A stretch of 64,000 bases of DNA from Dactylorhiza incarnata (GCA_033032865.1 JAWHQI010000023.1:682001-746000), one strand, 5' to 3'. Positions 47,187-59,660 are shown, counted from the stretch's first letter. Notes: generated by a model from the sequence alone, not told the origin. Numbers and translations are program-made.

Positions 47187-48947
47187 TGGTGGAGTGAGCT
47201 GTGATACAATACCACACTCTATCAGATGATCACGAAACTCATGACTCAGATATTCCACACCTCGATCAGATCGGAGTGCTTTTATCTTTTTTCCCAGTTG
47301 GTTCTCTACTTCATTCGTAAACTCTTTGAACTTTTCAAAGGTTTCTGATTTACACTTCATAAGATATACATATCCGTATCTACTGAAATCATCAGTAAAT
47401 GTAACGAAGTAGTAGAACCCACCTCTATCCATAGAACTCATGTGTCCGCATACATCACTATGTATTATACCAAATAGATCATCAGCCCTCTCACTACAAC
47501 TAGTGAAAGGAGCTTTCATCTTCTTGCCTAATAAACATGACTCCCATCTCTCAAATGATTCATAATCAAATGAGTCCAATAGTCCATCTTTATGGAGCTT
47601 GGATATGCGTTTCTCATTTATATAGCCTAAACGATAATGCCAGAGATATGTAGGATTTGAGTCATTTGTTTTTAGTCTTTTAGTATTATCTACATTATAG
47701 TTCGGATGGTCTAAGTTCAAAACATATAAACCATTAAACAATTGGGCTACACTATAATAAACATCATTCATAAAAACCGAACAACAATTGTTCTTAATTA
47801 TAAATGAAAAACCTTTCATGTCAAGACATGAAATGGATATATTGTTTCTAGTTATGGCTAGAACAAAATAACAATTATCTAGTTCTATTACAAGCCCAGT
47901 GGGCAAAGAAAGAAAATAGACACCAACGGCAACGACAACAACTTTTGCTCCATTTCCGACGCACAGGTCTATCTCACCTTTACCCAGCATTCTTCTCCTT
48001 CTCAGCTCCTGCACATTTGTACAAATTTGATAACCGCATCCGGTATCTAATACCCAAAATGAAGGAGCAGAAAGGTTTATCTCTATAACGTAAATACCTA
48101 AAGTGGAAGTCACACTTCCCTTCTTCTTTTGCAGATCCTCAATATAGAGGGGACAGTTCCGCCTCCAATGCCCCGCCTTACCACAGTTGTGACACTTTCC
48201 GTCCTTCGTCAGACCTTTCTTTTTCAGCGCAGAAGATTTGGGATCAAGATGAGACTTAGAACCTATTTTCGTCTTCTTGGATCCCTTAGCCTTGCCCTTG
48301 CCTTTATGCACCATCAGTATGGGGCTAGCAGGCTTGACCTTCTTCATATTATTTTTGGCAGTTCTCAACATGCCTAGGAGCTCGGGCAGTGTCTTGTCTA
48401 TTTCATTCATGTTATAGTTGAAGACGAACTGCTCATAACTGTCCGACAATGATTGCAGGATCAGATCTGTGGCCAACTCTTGGCCCAAGGGAAAACCTAG
48501 TCTTTCAAGGTTCTCTATATACCCAATCATCTTGAGTACGTGAGTCCCAACTGAGTCTCGAGCTCCCATCTTGCACTGAAATAATGCCTTGGATATGTCA
48601 AACCTCTCTTGCCGAGCTTGCCCCTCAAACATTTTCTTGAGGTGCTCGATTATCTCATAACCACACATACTCTCGTGTTGCTTCTGAAACTCAGAGGACA
48701 TGGTAGCAAGCATGAGGCATTCCACATCTAGGGTATCGTCTTGATACTTCTTGTATGCATCTTTATCTGCTCGAGGAGCATTCCCAGTCGGCTCTGTAGG
48801 GGCTTCCCCTTCCAAGACATAGAGCTTGCGCTCTTGCATGAGAACAATTCTCAGGTTTCTATACCAGTCAAGGAAGTTCGTCCCATTGAGATTATCCTTC
48901 TCAAGGATGGCTCTTAGGGACAAGGTGGAGTGAGATCCACTTGCCAT
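47187..48947 (-). CDS. Copia gag, protease and N-terminal integrase, one open frame cut by insertion
   Basis: Starts at 48947 ('MASGSHSTLSLRAILEKD'); 587 residues precede the nested element. Gag core at about residues 20-210. CCHC zinc knuckle 'CHNCGKAGHWRRNC' at about 252-265. Aspartic protease 'FWVLDTGCG' with D-T-G at 301-303. Integrase from about 435, with catalytic 'HSDVCG' (D about 498) and 'LRSDRG' (D about 560). In the integrase zinc finger two expected ligands look replaced: 'RLGY' where RLGH is usual and 'WESC' where CESC is usual. The last seven codons of the open frame (47163-47186) come from the nested LTR. Gag packages the RNA, protease matures the polyprotein and integrase inserts the DNA copy. 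Confidence 0.9.
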
Positions 48948-49984
48948 GGATATTCTACAAGGAATTTTGCAAAATAGATTTTAGTACTATATTTCAAAAT
49001 ACATTTTATTTAATAAGGACTTTTATTAAATGAGCTAACTCTATTTTAATCAAACTGATAACCCTTAATATCAATTCAGAGAGTTTATGCGAGCTACTCT
49101 CTTAGTGGAAAAGATCCGTATTTCACCAACACAACGAGTCTGCGTTGGCGTTCCTCTCATAATGCAGTTATTTAGGTAGCAACATTTATCAATTGCATCA
49201 CTATGCAACTTTTGTATAATTGGTGAATAACTCTTTATTCGCATCCATCATATGGAGCATGCCAACCCTATGCCTCTAGGCACTCAATGTTTGAGGTCAC
49301 CCAGTTAAGATAGACCCAATGTAGACAGTGGGATATCACAATTATCCGCTCGCACCCTTACCAAGATAGATTAATGCACCTTGCTTTGGCAAGCCCACAC
49401 TTCATCGATCGAGGAAGGAAGAGTGTCATCCATCGGAATGCATCCGAATAATTAATATTGCATAAGGGGTTTTAGGATTCAATCGATGAATGTTTCATCG
49501 TGATTAACACTTAATCACAGTGCACATTCACAAAATAGAAATAAAACAATATTCATAATCCAAATACATCCCAGTGTACAAAATAAAACCATCAACACTT
49601 TGATGAAAGGGCTAAATTTGAACATTCAGGATTCTTATAAATATCCAGATTTACATGCATTGGACCAATGAATAACAACTCCACTCATGCAGTAGACAAG
49701 CTCATCTCTCAATGTTAGATTCAAAATCTAAGACATTTGGTTTCACAAACCATTTTGAGGGACGGTTACTGCAAAGAAGAAACAATTTATGAAACAATGA
49801 AATTGCAACGCAATCACATACGTTCCTGAAGGGGTTCCAAGGGGTCGCACCCCTGGCAGGGACATACCACCGGAGACCTCAAAAATACATCAAATTTGAT
49901 ATTCCAGGAAGAAATATAGGTACTTAGAACACTTCTAAATTTCTAGAATTACACGCACGGATCACAACCTACCTCTGATACCAC
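48948..49984 (-). other. 5' leader of the copia element with tRNA-Met primer site
   Basis: The primer site is minus strand TGGTATCAGAGG (49972-49983), next to the LTR edge. The remaining kilobase up to the gag ATG is untranslated, with no ORF that I can support. Confidence 0.8.
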
Positions 49985-51093
49985 TGTTGGGTTTTCTATA
50001 TACCATTCAAAATGATAATAGCACATCAAATATGCGCAGCGGAAGGGAAAAAAAAAGAATAACCCAAAAGAGTTTTGGATCTTGCGATTTCATGAATCAA
50101 GAAATAAGAAAAGCAACACATTGCAATACCTGAAGGGGATTGAGTCAATACTCAACCGAGGTGCTCCGCAACTGAACTCCGGAGAACAGCCGTTGAGTCC
50201 CAAGCGCTGAAATGGATCGACACCTCTACGGGAGTCCACACGAGCGAAAGGAGAACCCTAGCTTCTTGTCGCACAAGAATTAGGTCGGAGAAGAAGAGTC
50301 CTCTACGTCTCCCACGAACTACTAGGTCCGACGTCAGGGAGAGGCGGCGGCGGCGTCGGGGTGCGGGGACGGCCGATCGGAACTCTTCCGTCACACTTCA
50401 GAACTCTTCCGTTGCACTCTCAGATTCACAAAAGTGAGATCACCACCTAGGGTATGGAACCGTGTTCTATTTATACCCAGGCGAAAGAGAGGCTATCCGC
50501 ACACCCACTACTTATATTGGAGTAGCACAAAATTCGTCGAGTGAACCTTTCACTAAAGAAATTCGTCGAGTAACAAACTGAATTCGCCGTGTTACACAGA
50601 ATTCGTCGAGTGAACCTTTCACTGAAGAAATTCGTCGAGTATAACTCAATCCGTCGAGTGAACCTTTCACTTCTCGTCGAGTACAACTCAATTCGTCGAG
50701 TGAATGAGTTTGTCGGATTCGTCGAGTCAATCATAGATTCGTCGAATCAACTTTTAATTCGTTGAGTCAACATGGATTCGTCGAGTCAACATGGATTCAT
50801 ACATTTGATGAACTGAGGTAAGAGTCGTCGAGACATTCTCGACGACTCGTCTCGAAGACTTACCAACACGCTCCATACAGTATTCACAATACCTGTGGAG
50901 CATTCAGATGACTCGACCCAACTCCTATAAGTCATAGGATTGGTCCTTCACTCATATCCAATATGAGTAAGGCCAACACAATTCTTCCTTCAACTTATCC
51001 AAGCACTCTTGTGTGTGATCCCATAGGCTCATATCGCGTTGGTAGTGATACTAGATGCTTGATCACTTCCAGATCACCTTGGAAACACCAACA
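49985..51093 (-). repeat. 5' LTR of the copia element
   Basis: 1109 bases, 91 more than the left LTR. The gain is mainly an extra tandem unit in the CGTCGA array (50532-50850). TATA box TATAAATA on the minus strand at 50468-50475. Confidence 0.92.
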
Positions 51094-51098
51094 GACAC

Positions 51099-51398
51099 CG
51101 CGAGACAAGTTATGAGGATAAAGTTGCAGACCTTATTACGCGCCTAGGGATTGCAGAGAGGCCCCTCGAATAGTCATCAGGGTCCTGGTTTGCACTTGCC
51201 AGACTGAATTCTTTTTTCCCATCTTTATTTTCTAACTTATTTACCGCAGGGGACATATGCTGCCAATTCGCTTAGGAGGCGGGTTGAAGAGTTGGAGTAG
51301 GAGGTGGAGAGTCTGAAGACCCGGCTCACTGAGGCCTAATCAAGGAGTCAAGTTGGAGGTCATGGTGAGTCTTCACGAGCGACGGAGCTTCTTCACAT
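51099..51398 (+). pseudogene. Continuation of the gene B homologue between insertions
   Basis: Resumes the host frame after the copia element ('TSYEDKVADLITRLGIAERP', then a stop). After a likely acceptor (TTACCGCAG, near 51249), a heptad-like coiled-coil stretch follows with one internal TAG ('RRRVEELE', 'EVESLKTRLTEA'). It ends at the solo LTR insertion after 'SRATELLH'. Confidence 0.55.
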
Positions 51399-52153
51399 TG
51401 TAAACCCCCCGCCCCCAAACTGAACCCAGGTCGGGGAGAGGGGATCTTACTGCCCAAGACGACCACTTAGTTCTTCCCGAGTGGAAATGACCCACCCTCT
51501 CAATCCCTGAGTGGTCGCATTGTCAGGCACAAGAATCAATACATCACATTAGAGTCACATTGCGGAAGCAATCATAAGGAAAGTTTAACAAGGCCATATA
51601 TATAAGCAAAAGGTTGTAACCCACTGTTTACATGGACGGACATGTGGGCTAAAAGTAACTACTACAACTTATACACTCCTTATTTATCCCTATCCTCTAA
51701 GACTCACATCACGGAAGACAGGGGGTGAAGTTGGAGTATCCGATCGGGCGATCTCGAGAGCTGGTAAGCCATCAAGTGGTGTGGGGGCTTCGCGCTGTCC
51801 CATCTCCTGTGAATGGTCATAAAAATAACCGTTAGTCATAGAACTAAGTGGAAACACATTTCCTCCCTGGATCCGTATCCTGGGGATGATCTTAAGCACC
51901 AAAAATAGATAGCGAAGCAAGAAGGTTTAACAATATGTATATATCGGGCCTCCTAATAAAACTAACAATTATATATATAGGAGATGCTACGCTTATTTCA
52001 TTAATAATCATAGCTTGCACACACAATGCGGGTGTTCAAAACCCACTCACAAAACCCCGTGTCAGCACAGTTTGGACCGCTTTCCTTCCAGCAGGGTAGC
52101 GAACCCCGCGGGCCTCACCGATATGGCCGTCGGTGATAGTGGCCGGTCCTGCC

Positions 52154-53936
52154 TGAAAGGAGAGTTAGTTCTTAATATTATTAAAGGATCTTGTTTAAGT
52201 TTGCTTCAAAATAATGTTATGTATAAATAAATGTGCTGATTGAGAAATAAAATTAAACAGTAAGATGGCATATAAAACACAACACAACAAATAAAAACAT
52301 AAACAAACAAGGCACATCCAGATGACACAAGGTATATAGTCGTTCCCCAAAACCTGGGTACATCTACTCTTCTACCCACTGGTAGGAATCCACTAGGAGG
52401 TTGTTGATCAGGTGCCCTCACACCAATGGAGGTTTGATCAGGTGCCCAAATCACAAATAAGCTTTTGATAAGCTTAAAAACCAAGGTGCAGGTTTTTGCT
52501 AAGGTGGCCTGTCACCGGGAGTAAACTTTTGAAGGGAGTTATAACCCTTTACAAGATGGGAGGAATAAAAGAAAACAAAAAGATATGTTGTTCTTCTCTT
52601 TCTAAGAAGACACTTGAAGATCCTGATTGGTAGTTGAGTTGGATCTTGATGATGATGATGTTGAAGAAAGTTCCCCCTGTCTGATTTAGATTGATGACAG
52701 CTTGTGGATGGAGCTCCTTCTCTAGATTGCAATACTTCTCTTTTCTTCTTGCAGTTTAGATCCCTGAGCAATTGATATAGATTGGTGTCTCAGGTTGTAG
52801 ATGATCTGCAAGAGAGATTTTAGCAAAAAGAAGAAATATATTTTTGTCTGCTTCTTCTTTTTGCTGCTATTCTTCTATTTCTCTTCTTCTTCTCTTTTTC
52901 CTGTACAGAAAGTGCTAATATATTCTGTCTATATAAATCTGTACAATAGTATTAATATATTCTGTATATATATATTCTGTCGAGAAAGCTGCTGTGTTGT
53001 TCTATGTCCTTTTCTTCTCTGCTCTGTATATTTATTCTGGAGAGCAGATCGACTGTTTTGAATTCTTGCCGCCTAAAGAGGAAAGAGATAATGTCTCTTT
53101 TATTTCCCAGATCCTCGAGAACATAACTTGCCGTGTTTGACTTGCTGCAACAGCTACAGCATTTATTGCTTTGCTGCAAACGACTATAAATTTAATGATT
53201 GCACGGCTGTAATGTCAGATCAGAAATATATATTTAGAAATAATAAATATTGCTTTATAAATAAATCTGTCAGCATATATATAATATTTTAGTCGAGCTA
53301 AATGATATAAAATAATACTGCAGATATTTCGTCGAGCTCAGGTTCAAGTTCGTCGACCTCATCATTTTATTCGTTGACCTGATCATTTGATTCACTGTTC
53401 TGAACATCTGCTGAATATTCGTCGAACGCAGACTTGAGTTCGTCGAACGGAAGGATTCGTCGACCGCTGAGACAGGCTGGATCGTCGACCACTGAATATT
53501 GAGCTGTTCCTCGAACGCAGACTTGAGTTCGTCGAACGGAAGTATTCGTCGACCGCTGAGCCTGGATAAATGCGTCGAACGCTGTGCTTGAGTAAAAGCG
53601 TCGAGCACTGAACCAATCTGTTCATCGACCGCTGAGCTGAGGCGGGATCATCGAGCGCTGCTTGGATTTCATCGAACGCAGCTTTGAACCTTTTCGTCGA
53701 CCGCAGGGCGCCGTTCGTCGAACGCAGGTAGCCGTTCGTCGAACGCAGGTAGCCGTTCGTCGAACGCAGAGAACTTATGTAAATTTTATTCTTAGCTTTT
53801 TTTCTGCCTATTAAATATATATCTATTTTCAGCCTTCTTTCTTAATGAGATTTAATCTAAGTTATAAGATATATTATGATATAAACTTAGACACTAAAGG
53901 TGGATCCTAACTCAAATCAAAACTAAGGTTCCAACA
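52154..53936 (-). repeat. 3' LTR of the short element
   Basis: 1783 bases. Hairpin module at about 52370-52388. CGTCGA array at 53330-53770, with three GCCGTTCGTCGAACGCAG units at its end. Lacks the long G-tract seen in the related LTRs. Confidence 0.9.
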
Positions 53937-54437
53937 ATCTCCCCTTATTTGAGTTGGGATCCTAATCCAAATTAAGACTAGGTTCTAACAATCTCCCCCT
54001 ATTTGGTTTAGGATTCCTAAGCATAAAAAGTCTTTAAAGCTTTAGGGTCAGAGATTATTTTCTTCTTATAAAATTTATTTAAGCAATTCTGATTTCCTAG
54101 AATTTGATTTAAAAAGGATTTAAATGAAATGAATTGCTAGCTGTAATTAGATTCTAAGGAATTTTAAAATCAAAAAGACATTGCGTGATAGCTTCTTTCT
54201 ATAGAATCCCCTTAATCATAAGAGACTCACACTTAGTGCTTTGATCATTTCTGATCTATGCAATCTGAGTAGAATGCTCAACTTGATTTTAGGAGAAAAT
54301 CTGGAAGAATGTGAAATCTATTTGACTTTGTTTTTGAGATATAAAAAATTCTAAAGAATCATAAAACTGCTGTTTTAATTATAAATGTTTTAAAATAGGT
54401 AAAAACAAATGCTTTATCATTAGAAATATTGGCCTTT
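53937..54437 (-). other. Interior between gag remnant and 3' LTR
   Basis: Contains the doubled polypurine tract and otherwise AT-rich sequence. Nothing coding is seen. Confidence 0.6.
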
Positions 54438-55205
54438 TTATTTCATTAAAATATAAGTTTGAAAACTTTCTTTGATGTTGTTGATCATAAAATTTTCTTT
54501 TTCTTTAAAGGTCTGCTTAAACTTATTAGCTTTAATGAACTTAATTTGTAAACAAATAATTTGTTCTTCAGATGTTTTCAAATATCCTTTAGATTCATCA
54601 GAAATTAATTTGTTTATTATTAGCTCTTTTCTAATTCTATTTTCAGATTTGTAATTTTTAGCAATTATTAAATCTGTACATGATGAAGTGAAAACAAATT
54701 TAAAAGTATCAGAGGTAAAAATAAAATTTGAAGATACCTCTTTTACCTTTTCTGAATCAGATTCAGATTCAGATTTGTAGTTTGAGCCATATATTGCCAT
54801 CATACAGAAATTTCTGGCTTTTTGTTCTTCTTTTTCTTCTTCTTCACTTAGATTAAATGATGGTTCAACATCAAAAGTGAAGTTAGTGAAGGAAGTAAAG
54901 GTGGATTCATTTACCATCCTTGAGAGGGAGTTCCAAATGCTCTTTGCTGAAGTGCAATCAGTCACTTTAAGAAGAATGTCTTTTGACATTGATTTAGCCA
55001 ATATGTTCATGGCCATGACATCAACACTTTTCGGCTTTTCTTCATCATCAGATGAAGGGATTGAAGATGAAAGTCCTGTCAAAATGGAATTATAAATATC
55101 TTCATCTATTGCATTCATATATAGTCTGATTCTAACTTGCCATAAATCAAATATATCCAAATTACATATAGGTGGATCTGAAATTAAAAAATCCGCTAGT
55201 GTCAT
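54438..55205 (-). CDS. Internally deleted SIRE-like gag, 255 residues
   Basis: Starts just after the primer site. Residues 10-95 ('LDIFDLWQVRIRLYMNAIDE', 'AMNILAKSMSKDILLKVTDC') match the gag N-terminus of the element at 40762-47185. After 'SIWNSLSRMVNEST' the UBN2-type core is missing, and the protein jumps to the acidic region ('EEEEKEEQKARNFCMMAIYG') and a charged helix. The frame itself is open, so this is a deletion derivative and not a stop-ridden pseudogene. Whether it makes anything useful is unknown. Confidence 0.7.
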   Translation of the reverse strand: MTLADFLISDPPICNLDIFDLWQVRIRLYMNAIDEDIYNSILTGLSSSIPSSDDEEKPKSVDVMAMNILAKSMSKDILLKVTDCTSAKSIWNSLSRMVNESTFTSFTNFTFDVEPSFNLSEEEEKEEQKARNFCMMAIYGSNYKSESESDSEKVKEVSSNFIFTSDTFKFVFTSSCTDLIIAKNYKSENRIRKELIINKLISDESKGYLKTSEEQIICLQIKFIKANKFKQTFKEKENFMINNIKESFQTYILMK

Positions 55206-55333
55206 TTAGAAAAACCTTTAAAAAAATAAGAACTAAGTGATCTTTGTGATTTCAGGTGTTAGCCTGTGTGCAAAATCAACTTTCTCTGATACAAGAAATT
55301 GAAATAATCAAATCAACACCCTCTGATACCAAT

Positions 55334-56985
55334 TGAAAGGAGAGTTAGTTCTTAATATTATTAAAGGATCTTGTTTAAGTTTGCTTCAAAATAATGTTAT
55401 GTATAAATAAGTGTGCTGATTGAGAAATAAAATTAAACAGTAAGATGGCATATAAAACACAACACAACAAATAAAAACATAAACAAACTAGGCACATCCA
55501 GATGACACAAGGTATATAGTAGTTCCCCAAAACCTGGGTACATCTACTCTTCTACCCACTGGTAGGAATCCACTAGGAGGTTGTTGATCAGGTGCCCTCA
55601 CACCAATGGAGGTTTGATCAGGTGCCCAAATCACCAATAAGCTTTTGATAAGGTGCTTAAAAACCAAGGTGCAGGTTTTTGCTAAGGTGGTCTGTCACCG
55701 GGAGTAAACTTTTGAAGAGAGTTATAACCCTTTATAAGATGGGAGGAATAAAAGAAACAAAAAGATATGTTGTTCTTCTCTTTCTAAGAAGACATTTGAA
55801 GATCCTGATTGGTAGTTGAGTTGAATCTTGATGATGATGATGTTAAAGAAAGCTCCCCCTGTCTGATTTAGATTGATGACAGCTTGTGGATGGAGCTCCT
55901 TCTCTAGATTGCAATACTTCTCTTTTCTTCTTGCAGTTTAGATCCCTGAGCAATTGATATAGATTGGTGTCTCAGGTTGTAGATGATCTGCAAGAGAGAG
56001 TTTAACAAAAAGAAGAAATATATTTTTGATCTGCTTCTTCTTTTTGCTGCCGTTCTTCTATTTCTCTTCTTCTTCTTCTTCTTCTTCTTCTTCTTCTTCT
56101 CCTTTTCCTGTACAGAAAGTGTTAATATATTCTGTCTATATAAATCTGTACAACAATATTAATATATTCTGCATATATATATATATATTCTGTCGAGAAA
56201 GCTGCTGTGTTGTTCTATGTCCTTTTCTTCTCTGCTCTGTATATTTATTCTGGAGAGCAGATCGGCTGTTTTGAATTCTTGCCGTCTAAAGAGAAAAGAG
56301 GTAATGTCTCTTTTATTTCCCAGATCCTCGAGAACATAACTTGTCGTGTTTGACTTGCTGCAACGGCTACATCATTTATTGCTTTGCTGCAAACGGCTAT
56401 AACATTTAATGCTTGCATGACTGTAATGTCAGATCAGCAATAAATATATATAGAAATAATAAATATTGCTTTATAAATAAATCTGTCAGCATATATATAA
56501 TATTTTAGTCGAGCTAAATGATATAAAATAATACTGCTGATATTTCGTCGAGCTCAGGTTCAAGTTCGTCGACCTCATCATTTTATTCGTCGACCTGATC
56601 ATTTGATTCACTGTTCTGAACATCTGCTGAATATTCGTCGAACGCAGACTTGAGTTCGTCGAACGAAAGGATTCGTCGATCGCTGAGACAGGCTGGATCG
56701 TCGACCGCTGAATATTGAGATGTTCGTCGAATGCAGACTTGAGTTCGTCGAACGGAAGTATTCGTCGACCGCTGAGCCTGGATAAATGCGTCGACCGCTA
56801 TGCTTGAGTAAAAGCGTCGAGCACTGAACCAATCTGTTTGTCGACCGCTGAGCTGAGGCGGGATCGTCGAGCGCTGCTTTGAACCTTTTCGTTGACCGCA
56901 GGGCGTCGTTCGTCGAACGCAGGTAGCCGTTCGTCGAACGCAGAGAACTTATGTAAATTTTATTCTTAGCTTATTTTCTTCCTAT

Positions 56986-57023
<38 letters not shown>

Positions 57024-57128
57024 GCCTTCTTTCTTAATGAAATTTAATCTAAGTTATAAGATATGTTATGATATAAACTTAGACAATAATGGTGGATCCT
57101 AACTCAAATCAAAACTAAGGTTCCAACA
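55334..57128 (-). repeat. 5' LTR of the short element
   Basis: 1795 bases. Differs from the left LTR mainly by repeat-length changes: a (CTT)n tract at 56062-56101, a long (AT)n tract at about 56992-57020, and two rather than three terminal GCCGTTCGTCGAACGCAG-type units. Hairpin module at 55550-55568. CGTCGA array at 56545-56945. Confidence 0.9.
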
Positions 57129-57689
57129 CTGCCACTTTTGAGCGTAGTCGTACTGTATCACCCAGGCCCTACCGCACAACTTGGTGTGCTGCTTGGATGT
57201 GAGCGACATCCGATGGTTCCGAGATTTAGGCCGACCAGTGGAGGCAAATCAGCGGGTACGAAGTGTTGATAACCTGCGGTGCACATCTCTCTGTCGCCAT
57301 GAGTTGTCAACCCCCCTGCACCTATACAAACGGTCTGCAGGTGTGACCGACCCGCCACTTTTATAACAAGCATGCTACAAAACATTTCAAGGAGAAGGGA
57401 CATAAAATTTAGGTCTGTCGTGACTTTCTTGACTCGACCGGTTACTTAACTTTTGACCGGGAGGCGCAACGGACGTGATGGCACATTATTTGGGGCTAAC
57501 CCTGGAGGAGATACTCAACTCACGATTATCCCCAACTAAGGCCTCACAAAGCAGAAAAGACATCTGCTAGAGCAGAACCTGGGTTAACATCGTAAGTATA
57601 AGCACGATGGTCATGGTACAAAATAAGCTTCGGAGTTGTGGTGCTGAATAAAGTACTCGAAAGGAAGGCCGAAAGCAAAGGGTCAAAAT

Positions 57690-58135
57690 AACCGAACCAG
57701 TATGAGACTGGATTACTGACAGGACTAAAAGCAGTAACAATCTGACCAGTATGAGACTGGAGTACCAGAAGGATTGAATAAAAGCAGTAAATAACTGACC
57801 AGTGCGAGACTTGAGTACTGAAAGGACTAAATAATAAGCAGTAAATAACTGACCATTGCGAGACTGGAGTACTGAAAGGACTAAATAAAGCAGTAAATAA
57901 CTGACCAGTGCGAGACTTGAGTACTAAAAGGACTAAATAAAAGCAGTAAATAACTGACCAGTGCGAGACTGGAGTACTGAAAGGACTAAAAAAAGCAGTA
58001 AATAACTGACCAATACGAGACTGGAGTACTGAAAGGACTAAATAAAAATAGTAAATAACTGACTAGTGCGACACTGGAGTACTGAAAGGACTAAATAAAG
58101 TAGTAAATAATTGACCAGTGCGAGACTAGAGAACC
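57690..58135 (-). repeat. Tandem array in the solo LTR, unit about 53 bases, about 8 copies
   Basis: CTGACCAGTGCGAGACTGGA recurs roughly every 50-55 bases with AGTACTGAAAGGACTAAATA between. It resembles in layout the 44-base array at 10366-10995. Confidence 0.9.
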
Positions 58136-59189
58136 AGAAATTGCAATAAAGTAAATAAATAGGGTTAGTAGTCCATCACTCCATAGGAGGCTTTAGTTTC
58201 ATCTCCGTTCTTAGGAGGAATGTTCTGTTCTATCCCGCTCATAGGGGTTCTTTCCCAGTTCTGTCTTTCTTAATTATAGTCCGGGAGTTATCTTAAACGC
58301 AGCTCAATATTCCACAGAATTTCACATTATTTTGGTCTTTGAGTGTGCACCTTTAATCATCGGATTGTCGTTTATTTGTAACGTCGTTCCATGATTATGA
58401 CGTGATTGTGTGTTACGTTGCCCTTTCCCAACTTGTTTGCAAATAGTGTAAATTCCGATAGTTTTCTCAAAGTAGTGGGGAAAAGGGAGGAGAGGATGTC
58501 CACATGAGGAGGAGGGCTCGAGAGGCATTGAGCTGAGCGGCCATGGGGGTGGGGGTGGTGGTGAGATTGGAGGGTTTTCCGGTGAGGGAGGGGTTAAGGC
58601 AGAGGGGAGGCTGGCTGGGGGAGGGTGTGCTCAGAGGGGAGGGGGTGTTCCTTTTATAGGGAGGGAGGGGTAGCTCCCAATGTGGGACTAAAGAGGGAGT
58701 GGGAAGATATTTCTTCCCTCCCCTCCCTCGACTAGCCTATGGTGGGCTGGCCACCCATGGATATAGGGCAGCCCTCCATGGTGGGTGTAGGTGTGAGCTC
58801 CCCCTTAGGAAAAAATTCCAAAAATAGAGTTTGGGTGGGTGTGGGGGGTGGGGGGGGGGGGGGGGGGGGGGTTGACCAAAGTCAACCCTATGGTGGGGCC
58901 CTCATTTGGCTCAAGGTCCATGGGGTCCAATTTGTCTGGTGGAGGGTTAACCTAGGGGTGTCAAATTAACATGGGTGCGTGCACACTTTTCAGTGCGACA
59001 TATAATTTGATTTGTTCGTGGTTTGACTTTCCGACGTCGGAATTGGTTACAACGAACTTTGTTGGTCTTATTTGACTTTAGGAGTCCACCGAGACTGACT
59101 TAGATTGATTCCGAGTTTGTACGCTTAACATTTTAAAAACTATGCCGTGGCAGCCTGCAAAACCTAAAACAGACATATTTCTCGTGTGA

Positions 59190-59600
59190 CCTCGGATTGA
59201 AGCGCAACGAGTCTTGTTGCGCTCGTATTGCCTGTACAAGACCAACGAAACTGACAGAAGTCATTTCGGAGTGCGTGTGGTCATTATACCCCAACGACTT
59301 CGTTGTGACGCACTACGATATTCAAAATGGTCATTTTCTCTAAACAACCTCGGATTGGAATGGAACGAGTTCTATTGCACTCGTATTGATTACACGAGTC
59401 TAACGAAACTGACGGAAGTCAATTTGGAGTACGTTTGGTCACTGTACCCTAATGTCTTAGTTGTGACGCACTACGATACTCAAAATGGTCGTTTTCTCCA
59501 AACAACCTCAGATTGGAATGGAACGAGTTTTGTTGCACTCGAATGAATTATACGAGTCTAACGGAACCGACGGAAGTCAATTTTGAGTTCGTATGGTCAC
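59190..59600 (-). repeat. Tandem array in the solo LTR, unit about 160 bases, about 2.6 copies
   Basis: GATTGGAATGGAACGAGTT (59353, 59512; diverged at 59193) and TGTGACGCACTACGATA recur at about 160-base spacing. Short plus-strand ORFs in it are a consequence of the repeat. Confidence 0.88.
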
Positions 59601-59618
59601 TGTCTATCTTTTGGGGTT

Positions 59619-59660
59619 ACTTTTATTGGGTCCACTAGGGTATAGTGACCCAATAAAAGT
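59619..59660 (-). repeat. Hairpin next to the solo LTR terminus
   Basis: ACTTTTATTGGGTC / GACCCAATAAAAGT plus ACTA/TAGT with one bulged base: an 18-base-pair stem and a 5-base loop, 12 bases inside the LTR start on the minus strand. Confidence 0.88.

Larger units (their letters stand above)
36600..51093 (-). mobile_element. Ty1/copia retrotransposon with a nested element in integrase
   Basis: Two LTRs (36600-37617 and 49985-51093) and a perfect target duplication GACAC (36595-36599 and 51094-51098). The minus strand carries the tRNA-Met primer site, then gag, protease and integrase (48947-47187), the nested element (40762-47185), then the rest of integrase, RT and RNase H (40756-38582) and the polypurine tract. 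Without the nested element and its duplicated target it would be about 8.1 kb. It interrupts the gene B homologue. Confidence 0.92.
52154..57128 (-). mobile_element. Short gag-remnant SIRE-like element in the solo LTR
   Basis: LTRs 52154-53936 and 55334-57128, perfect target duplication CTGCC (52149-52153 and 57129-57133). Primer site TTGGTATCAGAG on the minus strand at 55321-55333. Two polypurine tracts lie next to the left LTR (53937-53950 and 53991-54004), the second preceded by a copy of the LTR terminus (GTTCTAACA). The interior is only 1.4 kb, with a deleted gag and nothing else. Confidence 0.9.

Noticed and set aside
49972..49984. tRNA gene fragments at TGGTATCAGAG sites
   Set aside because: Only the 12-18 bases complementary to a tRNA 3' end are present, each next to an LTR edge; they are primer binding sites.
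56026..56274. Ser-rich ORF of 82 codons
   Set aside because: Comes from a (CTT)n microsatellite inside an LTR, absent as such from the paired LTR at 52801-53061.
58838..58871. Run of about 21 G in the solo LTR as a functional G-quadruplex
   Set aside because: A lone homopolymer of this length could be a sequencing or assembly artefact, and no paired LTR exists to check it.
59214..59546. 110-codon plus-strand ORF
   Set aside because: Created by the 160-base tandem repeat, with repeated peptide phrases and no promoter or domain.
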